Position numbers and translations under genes: made by a program
Shown: in pieces, positions 33,221 to 40,064 of the stretch
Layout of the letters: each line of letters opens with the position of its first letter
How positions within the stretch are numbered: the stretch's first letter is position 1
Notes under the pieces: generated by a model
What the model was told of the DNA's origin: nothing
Databases searched by the model: none
What the model saw: the letters and a program-made list of their open reading frames with translations, nothing else
Origin: Phycisphaerales bacterium
GTDB taxonomy: Bacteria; Planctomycetota; Phycisphaerae; Phycisphaerales; SM1A02
Assembly: GCA_022446795.1 (NCBI GenBank)
Contig: JAKVBX010000019.1
Coordinates: 40,392 to 91,929, forward strand
Direction: 5' to 3'
Length of the DNA stretch: 51,538 bases

Positions 33221-34015
33221 TCAACCGCCCAACAGCGGATCCCGGGGTCGGCGAGGCGCTGCCAGCCCAAGCAGGGCCGCTGCCAGCCTGAGATCCTCGG
33301 CAGTGGTGATCTTGATGTTCGTCGGCTCACCCTCGATGGCATGGACCGTGTGACCCTGCTGCTCCAGGACCTGGGCATCATCGGTCACACCCTCAAGGGG
33401 CCCTCCCTCGTAGGCCTCCAGCAGCAGTTCACGCCGGAAGACCTGGGGCGTCTGGGCCATGGCATAGCGGGAGCGATCCACCGTCCTGGTGATCGGTTGG
33501 GCATCAACCTTCAGCCGCCCCGCCTCGCCCAGGATCGAATCAACGACGAGATCCTCCCCCTCGCCGGCATCGACTCCGGCCTCGGGGTCGATTTCCTTGA
33601 GGGTGGAGGACATGCTCACGGTCGGCACGATGGCATCGAGTGTCTCCGCCGCGGTCATGATCCGATCCAGCAACGCATCCGAAACCAGCGGCCGAGCAGC
33701 ATCGTGTACGGCGACATGCGTGCAGGTCGGATCGACGACCTGCAGGGCCTTGTGGACCGTCTCCCACCGATCGCGACGTCCGCCCTCGACCACGCTGACG
33801 CCATGGAAGCCCAGCCCGGCGCCAAAGCGGTCCTTGAAGGAGTCGAAGTCATCCGGTGGCCCCGCGACAATCACCTGGGACACCTCCTCGCGCCGAGTGA
33901 AGATCTCGACCGTCCGCAGCAGAACCGGTCGACCGCCGAGATCGGCGGCCAGCTTGTCCCCACCGTGGAATCGAGTCGACGCTCCTGCCGCGGGCAGGAT
34001 GACACACAGTTTCAC
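33221..34015 (-). CDS. ispD: 2-C-methyl-D-erythritol 4-phosphate cytidylyltransferase
   Basis: 264 residues, starting with GTG at 34015 and overlapping the stop of the DUF1573 gene as GTGA. IspD transfers CMP from CTP to methylerythritol phosphate in the MEP isoprenoid pathway. Motifs: CVILPAAGASTRF with the nucleotide-binding Lys a few residues on, GGRRDRWETVHKAL (the family's GGxxRxxSVxxGL, with Ser replaced by Glu-Thr), VAVHDAARPLVS, MAQTPQVFRR, TDDAQVLE and the C-terminal EPTNIKITTAEDL. An insertion around residues 140-170 (EIDPEAGVDAGEGEDLVVDSI) makes it longer than the usual 230. The fold and active site are clear. Confidence 0.9.
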   Translation of the reverse strand: MKLCVILPAAGASTRFHGGDKLAADLGGRPVLLRTVEIFTRREEVSQVIVAGPPDDFDSFKDRFGAGLGFHGVSVVEGGRRDRWETVHKALQVVDPTCTHVAVHDAARPLVSDALLDRIMTAAETLDAIVPTVSMSSTLKEIDPEAGVDAGEGEDLVVDSILGEAGRLKVDAQPITRTVDRSRYAMAQTPQVFRRELLLEAYEGGPLEGVTDDAQVLEQQGHTVHAIEGEPTNIKITTAEDLRLAAALLGLAAPRRPRDPLLGG

Positions 34016-35256
34016 GACGCGTCGCCCTCTTCCGTGGATGGGCGATTGACGTAGCCAATGATGACGAGCGGCGCCCGATGTTCATCCGAGACGAATTCGA
34101 TGACGCCCTGGATCGGCCCTTCGACGCCTGGCAACGGTGTAATCCGAACCTCGGCCTTCGACTTGCGACCATCCAGTTTCATTCCGACGAGCTCGGCAGA
34201 AAAGTCCGGTGATGTTGATACGACTTCGCGGATCTGCTGGCTTCCCACGCCTTCCCGGTTCCAGATCAGCGGAAGCTCGAAGGTCGTGGAGCCTCCGGGA
34301 TCGACAGGATCGACGACCACCCGGTTTTCGACGAAGACCCAGTTCCGATCCGCCTCACGCCGCTTGGGCCGGTGCACCTGGTGCATCAGCCGGACTTCCA
34401 CGACGGGGGCATCGGGATGATCCGTCTCGAAGACCCAGAACGGATCGAGCAGGTTGCCATCGGGATCCAGCAGGCTGTCGCGATCATGGTCGCCGAGATC
34501 GACGGCGACCTCATGCTGGATCGACGAGATCATGGGATCACCACCGGATCCAGGCCAGGCGATGGCTGGCCGGCCTCCAGCAGACAGGATGCGAATGGGA
34601 CGACCGTCAATGGAACTGACCCGGATCCTTCCCTTGTCTCGAAGGACCGGGCCGTCGTAGCCGGATTTATGCATGCGAAACTCGGCCGGATCCGCTCGGA
34701 CGGCCCGGGACACCTTGGCATACATCTGGAGATCGACACTCTTGTGCTTCTCGAAGACGACCTTGACCTTGTTGGTCTTGGTCGTCGGCGTCAGCCCGGC
34801 GGTGAACACCGTTGTCAGTGGACGGCTTCCACCAGGCGGAATGATCCCGGGTTCATACTCGACTTCCGTACATGAGCAGCCCTTTTTCACCTCGGTGAGT
34901 TTCATGGGAACATCCGAGTTGTTGGTGATCTGGACCGTGTTTCGTCGGACACCGCCAGGGTCGACGTATCCCATCTGGACCGAAGCCGGTGTCAGCCGGA
35001 CATTCGCCTCCAGCTTCTCTTCCTCCGGGATTTCCGTCACCGGCGGAGGTGTCGGCGTTGTCCGGGCCGGCCGGGGCGGTGCTGGTGTGGCTGCCTGCTG
35101 GCCCGACGCCACGGGGGATGCCGGTTCAGGCCGCGGCTCCTGTGGCGAGTTGGAGCCGGCCAGCATCCAGGCAATGACGCCAATGACGACGACGATGCCA
35201 AGAATCGGGGCCGCGGGGCTGGCGGCCAATCCACTGCGATCTGAGTTATCTGCCAT
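34012..35256 (-). CDS. Membrane-anchored DUF1573-domain protein
   Basis: 414 residues from the ATG at 35256. A short N-terminus leads to one membrane helix (about 17-35, PILGIVVVIGVIAWMLA), a Pro/Thr-rich linker (about 45-80) and a DUF1573-type immunoglobulin-like domain with KLTEVKKGCSCTEVEY. The conserved CxC and following IPPGGSRPL are the hallmark of that family. The remaining 250 residues appear beta-rich, with further possible Ig-like domains. DUF1573 proteins are common in planctomycetes and Bacteroidetes and are exported, with unknown function. It is translationally coupled to ispD downstream, probably by chance of operon structure. A TACACT element 6 nt before the ATG suggests a leaderless mRNA. 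Confidence 0.75.
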   Translation of the reverse strand: MADNSDRSGLAASPAAPILGIVVVIGVIAWMLAGSNSPQEPRPEPASPVASGQQAATPAPPRPARTTPTPPPVTEIPEEEKLEANVRLTPASVQMGYVDPGGVRRNTVQITNNSDVPMKLTEVKKGCSCTEVEYEPGIIPPGGSRPLTTVFTAGLTPTTKTNKVKVVFEKHKSVDLQMYAKVSRAVRADPAEFRMHKSGYDGPVLRDKGRIRVSSIDGRPIRILSAGGRPAIAWPGSGGDPMISSIQHEVAVDLGDHDRDSLLDPDGNLLDPFWVFETDHPDAPVVEVRLMHQVHRPKRREADRNWVFVENRVVVDPVDPGGSTTFELPLIWNREGVGSQQIREVVSTSPDFSAELVGMKLDGRKSKAEVRITPLPGVEGPIQGVIEFVSDEHRAPLVIIGYVNRPSTEEGDAS

Positions 35257-35262
35257 ACCCCA

Positions 35263-35268
35263 AGTGTA
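35263..35268 (-). promoter_or_regulatory. -10-like element TACACT giving a leaderless DUF1573-ispD mRNA
   Basis: The minus strand reads AGTACACT and then TGGGGT (6 nt) before the ATG at 35256. This is the third gene with exactly this spacing. Confidence 0.5.
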
Positions 35269-35353
35269 CTCGTCCAACGCAGCCGATTGACCAGATCCTC
35301 TTGGCAGAGGATCATGCCACGCAGTTGAGCCGGGCTTTCCCAGGCTCTGCGAA

Positions 35354-35438
35354 GCCGAAGTGGCGGAATTGGCAGACGCGACGGATTCAAAATCCGTTTC
35401 CCGTTAAGGGAGTGTGGGTTCGAGTCCCACCTTCGGTA
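35354..35438 (+). tRNA. tRNA-Leu (anticodon CAA)
   Basis: 85-nt class II tRNA. Acceptor GCCGAAG pairs with CTTCGGT (first pair G-U), followed by discriminator A. The anticodon arm ACGGA-TTCAAAA-TCCGT has CAA at 34-36. The long variable arm (TCCCGTTAAGGGA) and T arm GTGGG-TTCGAGT-CCCAC are complete. CCA is not encoded. Confidence 0.96.
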
Positions 35439-35519
35439 TTGCCTCGGAACCGACCTGGGTACGGGAGGCTGGTCCTGTCACGGGGCCAGTCCTGCACCGT
35501 CTGCCACTTGATCTGCCAC

Positions 35520-35690
35520 ATGCCCATCACCCCCGCCAAGCGTGTCGCTCGACTGATCGGATGGATCCTTGTCGCCCTGGGAGCGGTCCTGATTCTGATT
35601 GGCGCCATTTATGTGCTGTCGATTTCCTCGGACGACGAGGCTCAAGAACCCGTTGAAGTGACGGGCTCTTCCGCCTTCACTGCCCCCTAA
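35520..35690 (+). CDS. Tiny single-pass membrane protein (tentative)
   Basis: 56 residues: a basic N-terminus (MPITPAKRVAR), one hydrophobic helix (about 12-34, LIGWILVALGAVLILIGAIYVL) and an acidic tail ending SAFTAP. The positive-inside pattern is credible for a real small membrane protein. There is no ribosome site before the ATG, and the frame is open upstream through the tRNA-Leu, which is not coding. No homologue comes to mind. It lies alone between the tRNA and the ArsR-family gene. Confidence 0.35.
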   Translation: MPITPAKRVARLIGWILVALGAVLILIGAIYVLSISSDDEAQEPVEVTGSSAFTAP

Positions 35691-35824
35691 ACGCATATTT
35701 CGATTGAATGTCGAACTCCCACGCACCCCACAGGGCCGCTTGCCGTACCTGCAGGAACGTTGTTCGGGGTCTATCTGACCAGTAGACCGCACCCGGCGGC
35801 GTCCCCACCGCGAAGGGAATTGAA

Positions 35825-35849
35825 GGAAGGTGGCCTTTTGGCCACTTCC
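35825..35849 (+). promoter_or_regulatory. Hairpin/dyad upstream of the ArsR-family gene
   Basis: GGAAG(G)TGGCC (35825-35835) pairs with GGCCACTTCC (35840-35849) around a TTTT loop, with one bulged G. It lies about 55 nt before the regulator's ATG. It could be an operator for autoregulation or a terminator of upstream transcription. Confidence 0.4.
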
Positions 35850-35902
35850 CGCACATAAGGCTGCCGGATCCCCGCACCGGCACCTGCGTTGGGAGGAAAC
35901 AC

Positions 35903-36370
35903 ATGAGCATGTGCAGCAATGGAATCGGCGGGGGGGGGATCGTCAATCAAGGCAGCCTCACACGGGTTCTCTCCCTATTGGGTGGCCCCGTTCGGCTGGA
36001 AATCATTCGGTACCTGGCCCTGGGCCCGAGGCCCGTTGGACAGTTGGCCGAGGAGACCGGGCAGAGCATCGGTCTCGTCAGCCACAATCTGAGGTTGCTC
36101 CGCGAGGCCAATCTCGTGGCCTGCACCCCGAGGAGCCGGCAACGGATCTACTCGCTGGCCTCCAGCATCCGCGTCCGCTACGGCGACCAGTCGCTGGATC
36201 TCTCGGTCCAGGCCGCGGCCGAGGGAAGCCTGACCCTGAGCGTGCCAGCCCCGGCGCTGTCGCCCGCTGAGCCCGCCCCGGCCACGATCCAGGTCAACCC
36301 TGGCCTGACCGAGCAGTTGGATCAGAGCGGCGCCCTGGAGGCCCCCGACCGGCTCGCCAAGGGGGCCTGA
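35903..36370 (+). CDS. ArsR-family winged-helix transcriptional regulator
   Basis: 155 residues. A strong GGGAGGAAAC ribosome site precedes the ATG. Residues about 20-90 form an ArsR-type winged helix: LSLLGGPVRLEIIRYLALG, PVGQLAEETGQSIGLVSHNLRLLREANLV and a wing with RSRQRIYSL. The usual metal-binding ELCVCDL motif of ArsR/SmtB proteins is absent from the recognition helix; two Cys lie elsewhere (residue 4 and about 75), so metal sensing is uncertain. The C-terminal 55 residues are Ala/Pro-rich and look disordered. It is followed after 166 nt by the first of the giant secreted-protein genes, a possible target. Confidence 0.8.
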   Translation: MSMCSNGIGGGGIVNQGSLTRVLSLLGGPVRLEIIRYLALGPRPVGQLAEETGQSIGLVSHNLRLLREANLVACTPRSRQRIYSLASSIRVRYGDQSLDLSVQAAAEGSLTLSVPAPALSPAEPAPATIQVNPGLTEQLDQSGALEAPDRLAKGA

Positions 36371-36405
36371 ACTCGGCCTTCTCCAGATCTAGGGGCAAAT
36401 CTCAA

Positions 36406-36425
36406 CGGTTCCGGCCTTGGAACCG
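36406..36425 (+). promoter_or_regulatory. Inverted repeat before the -10 of the lamin-tail protein gene
   Basis: CGGTTCC (36406-36412) and GGAACCG (36419-36425) form a perfect 7-bp dyad with a 6-nt centre. It ends 13 nt before the TACTCT element at 36439. It may be an operator or a weak terminator of the ArsR-family gene. Confidence 0.35.
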
Positions 36426-36438
36426 GCCAGCTCCGAGG

Positions 36439-36444
36439 TACTCT
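36439..36444 (+). promoter_or_regulatory. -10-like element TACTCT for the lamin-tail protein gene
   Basis: GGTACTCTACG fits the TANNCT pattern and lies 92 nt before the ATG at 36537. Confidence 0.35.
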
Positions 36445-36536
36445 ACGAGGACATGACACCACAGTTTCCGTCACAGGCGGAAGCTGTTGGTGCATGGTGA
36501 ATCGGCTGTCACAAATCCCTGGAGAGGAGAAGGAAC

Positions 36537-39500
36537 ATGGCCTCGAGTCGCCCCACCGTACGTGGTCTTACCACGTCTTCGTTGGTTATCGGTCTTTCAT
36601 TTGCCGCTGTTGCACTGGGCCGCCCTGGTGAATTGACGAGTTCATCCTCGGATGGCCAGCCGCCCTACCGTGGCGCCGGCATGCCAGTCTGCGACAGCAG
36701 CAATACGGTCGTGACCGAATCCACTGACCTGGACACCCTCAATGGGACCGTCGTCTGCTCCGGCAGCGCCGGCACATCCGACCACTACTACGGTCGCAGC
36801 CATGATCTCTCGACCCTCGACGCCGGCGGTAATGAGATCGTCCTTGAGTGCGTCAAGTGGGGCATATACAGCAACGATCTCGAGGTCACCGCCACGATCA
36901 ACATCTTCAGCGATGACGATGGCGATCCATCGGGTGGCATGTCGCTCCTGGGCAGCCTCTCCGACACGATTCCAGTGAGCAGCGAGCCATTCTTCATGAC
37001 CTTCACCGGTGATGGCTCCATCGTCCTGCCGCAGGGGTTCATCTTCGTTGAGATGTTCATCCCGGGCTCCAGCCTGTCCGAATCACACTTCGTTGGCGGC
37101 AATAACGGCGGACAGTCCTCTCCAAGCTGGATCCGTACCGCTGACGCCAGTTGTGGCATCGGCGCCTGGACCGAACTGGACAACATCGGCTGGGAAAGCG
37201 TCAACTGGGTCGAGGCCATCGAGGTCTCCATCGAAGCCCCGGGCGATCCCTGCGACGAGGCCCTCCCGGATTGTCCCGCCGACGTTTCCGGCCCCTCGAA
37301 CGTACCGGACAACGTGGTCTCGGTGGATGATGTCCTCAAGATCATCGCCAACTACGGCCAGGTCGGTGATGGCACCTTCCGCCCCGTTGGCGACTGCCAC
37401 CCCGCACCCAATGGCGACTGTGACGTCGACGTCGACGACCTCCTCGAGGTCATCGGTGCCTTCGGCGCGGTCTGTGAGGACCCCGCGCCGGAACTGGCGA
37501 TGAACGAGGTCCGGACCAATCACGGCGGCTTTGATACCACCGAGTACATCGAGCTCATCGGTGAGCCCGGCGCATCACTCGATGGCCTGTCCTGGATCGT
37601 CATCGGCGACGGTTCCGGTGACAGCTCCGCCGGGCACCTCGAGACCGCGGTGTCGCTCGACGGCGCGTCCCTCGACGCCAATGGCCTCTACTCCGTCATC
37701 CTTGAGAACCTGTTCGAGAACAGCGACCCCGTGACCCATGCCGTGGTTCGAAACCTGAACTACAACGGCAGCGGCACGGTCGATCTCGATACGAATGACG
37801 ACGGCGAACTCGACGTGGTCCTTTGGGACGAGATCATCGACTGCGTCTCACTCATCGGCGAGGGCGATGACGCCCTGGCCTACTGCTCCGCAACGATCGG
37901 CCCGGACGGCCCCTTCGTGGCCGTCGGCGGCTACCGGTGCCCCGACGGCATCGGTGACTGGGTCATGGCGCCGTTCGACCTGTCCTGCCTCGATACGCCG
38001 GGTGCCCTGAATGCCTGCAATGAGCCCGACTCTGACAATGACAATGTCCCGGACTGTGCCGACAACTGCGTCGACACCCCCAACGAGGACCAGGCCGACT
38101 GCGACAACGATGGCGAAGGCGATGCCTGCGACCTCGTGACCGACTGCAACCTCAATGGCATCCCGGACGTGTGCGAGACTGACTGCAATGCCAACGGCGT
38201 GCCTGATGACTGCGATGTCAACGATGGCAACTCCTTTGATTGCAACGAAAACGGCATCCCGGACGACTGCGAGAATGACTGCAACTCCAACGGCGTCCCT
38301 GATGACTGCGACATCGATAATGGCGACTCCGACGACGGCGACGGCAACGGCATCCCCGACGAGTGCGAAGGCAGCGTCATCGTCATCAACGAGATCCAGT
38401 TCGATCCCGCCAGTGACATCTCCGGTGATGCCAACGGCGACGGCGTCCGCGACGGCTCACAGGACGAGTTCGTCGAGATCGTGAACAAATCCGGCGCCGA
38501 CCTGTGCCTCGGTGGCGGCACGATCTCCGATGCTGCTGGTCTTCGTCACGTGTTCCCGCCGGACACACCCGCCCTCGGAGATGGCTGCGTCATCGTGGTC
38601 TTCGGTGGTGGCGACCCGGCCACGTTCGCGGCTGACTTCGGCGACGCGGTGATCCAGGTGGCCTCCACCGGCTTCCTGGGCCTCAACAACGGTGGCGACA
38701 CCGTGACTCTCGCCCTGGCTGACGGGACCGTCCTGGATCAGCACACGTACGATGGCAACGGTGGCCAGGATCAGTCCATCACTCGTTTCCCGGACGTCTA
38801 CGGCGTGGACTTCTTCGATCACAGCGTGGCTTCGCCCGGCGGATTCCTGTTCTCGCCAGGCACGACGATCAATGGCACCACCTTCGGTGGCAGTGACTGT
38901 GGCGCCGCCAGTGGTTCCGATGCCGACAGCGATGGCGTCCCGGACGGATGCGACAACTGTGAGCTCTTCAACCCGGGCCAGGAGGACTGCAACGACAATG
39001 GCGTCGGTGATGCCTGCGACATCAACAATGGCGACAGCCAGGACGCTGACTCGGACGGTATCCCGGACGAGTGCCAGGTCGTGGCGAGCGGAGCCTGGAT
39101 CAACGAGTTGCACTATGACAATTCCGGCGGCGACATCGATGAGATGATCGAGGTGGTCATCCAGGATGGCACCGATCCCAATAGCGTGACCGTGACGCTG
39201 TACAACGGCAACGGCGGGAACCCCTACGGGTCCGCCATGGTCGTCGGGACGGACTTCACGGCCGGTGAGAGTGGAAGCGGATACACGATCTACTCGATCA
39301 TCCTGGCTTCCAACGGGCTCCAGAACGGAGCACCCGATGGGCTGTGCATCGATGTCAATGGCAACGTTGCCGAGTTCCTCTCCTATGAGGGCACGATTAC
39401 GGCCGCCAGTGGCCCCGCCGCGGGGATGACCTCCGTTGACATCGGCGTTTCCGAAAGCAGCCAGACGACCGTAGGTAGCTCCCTGGGCCTCACAGGCACA

Positions 39501-39590
39501 GGAAGCGGCCCTGGCGACTTCGTGTGGAGTGTCCTGGCGGATTCCGCCAACCCGGGTAATACCAACGTGGGGCAGACCATCAGCCCCTGA
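36537..39590 (+). CDS. Giant secreted protein with lamin-tail-like domains, thrombospondin-3 repeats and a dockerin-like module
   Basis: 1017 residues. The ATG follows AGGAGAAGG, and a signal peptide is visible (LVIGLSFAAVALG). Residues about 30-240 form an unassigned beta-rich domain. A divergent dockerin-like module with two EF-hand-like helices (VSVDDVLKII and VDVDDLLEVI) occupies about 246-315. Three lamin-tail-domain-like modules open LAMNEVRTNHGGFDTTEYIE (about 320), VINEIQFDPASD (about 613) and WINELHYDNSGGDIDE (about 855). Between them lie calcium-binding thrombospondin-type-3 repeats (DxDxDGxxD and NGxPDDC units, about 495-612 and 793-849). Such proteins are surface-displayed, calcium-stiffened adhesins or structural proteins in planctomycetes. 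It ends ISP without a sorting tail. A strong terminator follows. Confidence 0.8.
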   Translation: MASSRPTVRGLTTSSLVIGLSFAAVALGRPGELTSSSSDGQPPYRGAGMPVCDSSNTVVTESTDLDTLNGTVVCSGSAGTSDHYYGRSHDLSTLDAGGNEIVLECVKWGIYSNDLEVTATINIFSDDDGDPSGGMSLLGSLSDTIPVSSEPFFMTFTGDGSIVLPQGFIFVEMFIPGSSLSESHFVGGNNGGQSSPSWIRTADASCGIGAWTELDNIGWESVNWVEAIEVSIEAPGDPCDEALPDCPADVSGPSNVPDNVVSVDDVLKIIANYGQVGDGTFRPVGDCHPAPNGDCDVDVDDLLEVIGAFGAVCEDPAPELAMNEVRTNHGGFDTTEYIELIGEPGASLDGLSWIVIGDGSGDSSAGHLETAVSLDGASLDANGLYSVILENLFENSDPVTHAVVRNLNYNGSGTVDLDTNDDGELDVVLWDEIIDCVSLIGEGDDALAYCSATIGPDGPFVAVGGYRCPDGIGDWVMAPFDLSCLDTPGALNACNEPDSDNDNVPDCADNCVDTPNEDQADCDNDGEGDACDLVTDCNLNGIPDVCETDCNANGVPDDCDVNDGNSFDCNENGIPDDCENDCNSNGVPDDCDIDNGDSDDGDGNGIPDECEGSVIVINEIQFDPASDISGDANGDGVRDGSQDEFVEIVNKSGADLCLGGGTISDAAGLRHVFPPDTPALGDGCVIVVFGGGDPATFAADFGDAVIQVASTGFLGLNNGGDTVTLALADGTVLDQHTYDGNGGQDQSITRFPDVYGVDFFDHSVASPGGFLFSPGTTINGTTFGGSDCGAASGSDADSDGVPDGCDNCELFNPGQEDCNDNGVGDACDINNGDSQDADSDGIPDECQVVASGAWINELHYDNSGGDIDEMIEVVIQDGTDPNSVTVTLYNGNGGNPYGSAMVVGTDFTAGESGSGYTIYSIILASNGLQNGAPDGLCIDVNGNVAEFLSYEGTITAASGPAAGMTSVDIGVSESSQTTVGSSLGLTGTGSGPGDFVWSVLADSANPGNTNVGQTISP
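38025..38373 (+). repeat. Thrombospondin-3 type coding repeats
   Basis: Repeated units encode CNANGVPDDCD, CNENGIPDDCEN and CNSNGVPDDCDI with related GAC-TGC-AAC DNA. They are calcium-binding rod repeats within the 36537-39590 protein, not a DNA-level array such as CRISPR. Confidence 0.7.
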
Positions 39591-39621
39591 GTGCCCGAAA
39601 ATCCACTTTCGAGGTTATCCA

Positions 39622-39657
39622 CAGGCCCCCGACGGCGTACCGTCGGGGGCCTGTTTT
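39622..39657 (+). terminator. Rho-independent terminator after the lamin-tail protein gene
   Basis: A perfect 14-bp stem (CAGGCCCCCGACGG with CCGTCGGGGGCCTG) closes a CGTA loop and is followed by TTTT. It starts 31 nt after the stop codon. Confidence 0.9.
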
Positions 39658-39770
39658 CAAAATCATCACCTAGGCAGCCCCTTTTTAGGCCTGCCAGCCG
39701 CCTCATTGCCGCCTGGTATCAATCAGGCGGGTTATGCCGGATTTCCTTGTTTTGAATGCCCGACAACTCC

Positions 39771-39799
39771 TTGACAACAACGAGCTTGTTGGCCACATT
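39771..39799 (+). promoter_or_regulatory. Candidate sigma-70 promoter for the GACC-repeat protein gene
   Basis: A consensus -35 TTGACA (39771-39776) is followed 17 nt later by a weak -10, CACATT (39794-39799). The leader would be about 260 nt. Confidence 0.4.
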
Positions 39800-39920
39800 G
39801 GAGGGGTATCCGACCTGTGGAAAGGGCCGGAGATCGAGAGGGAAGGTGCCGTCTCGGGCAGGAGAAGTGCCCGGCGTGCACGCAGGAGAGGAGAAGACTC
39901 CTGAGTCCCATAGTGATTGG

Positions 39921-39948
39921 CTTGTGCATGCCTGACGGCATGCCCAAG
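39921..39948 (+). promoter_or_regulatory. Strong leader hairpin upstream of the GACC-repeat protein gene
   Basis: CTTG-T-GCATGCC (39921-39932) pairs with GGCATGC-C-CAAG (39937-39948) around a TGAC loop: 11 pairs with a single mismatch. A GT-rich single-stranded stretch follows. It could be an mRNA-stabilising or regulatory element. Confidence 0.5.
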
Positions 39949-40064
39949 TGTTTCGTGTGTTTGTTCGTGTGTGTCTGTGTGGGGGGAGTGTGAGGCTTCA
40001 CCCCGCGTCCCGGCGCGAGCCGGTTCGCCAAACCCGTGTTCCCGATTGGAGGGGAATAGAAGAA

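Larger units (their letters stand above)
39591..40064 (+). other. Intergenic region: terminator, promoter and structured leader before the GACC-repeat protein gene
   Basis: 474 nt without a credible gene. It holds a perfect DnaA-box 9-mer (39615-39623), a 14-bp terminator (39622-39657), a consensus -35 TTGACA (39771-39776), a short GACTC/GAGTC palindrome (39896-39907), a strong hairpin (39921-39948), a GT-rich run (about 39949-39990) and a GGAGGGG ribosome site near 40048. Confidence 0.6.

Noticed and set aside
35301-35519. In-frame upstream extension of the tiny membrane-protein gene
   Set aside because: It runs straight through tRNA-Leu, so it cannot be coding in the usual sense; only the part from 35520 is considered.
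38025-39080. Repeated GAC-TGC-AAC sequence that might suggest a CRISPR or satellite array
   Set aside because: The repeats vary in length, stay in frame and encode thrombospondin-3 units; there are no constant repeats with unique spacers.
39615-39623. Perfect DnaA-box 9-mer TTATCCACA
   Set aside because: It is a single copy that abuts a terminator stem, with no cluster, AT-rich unwinding region, dnaA or dnaN nearby. One such 9-mer is expected by chance roughly every few hundred kilobases on a strand, so it is not evidence for an origin.
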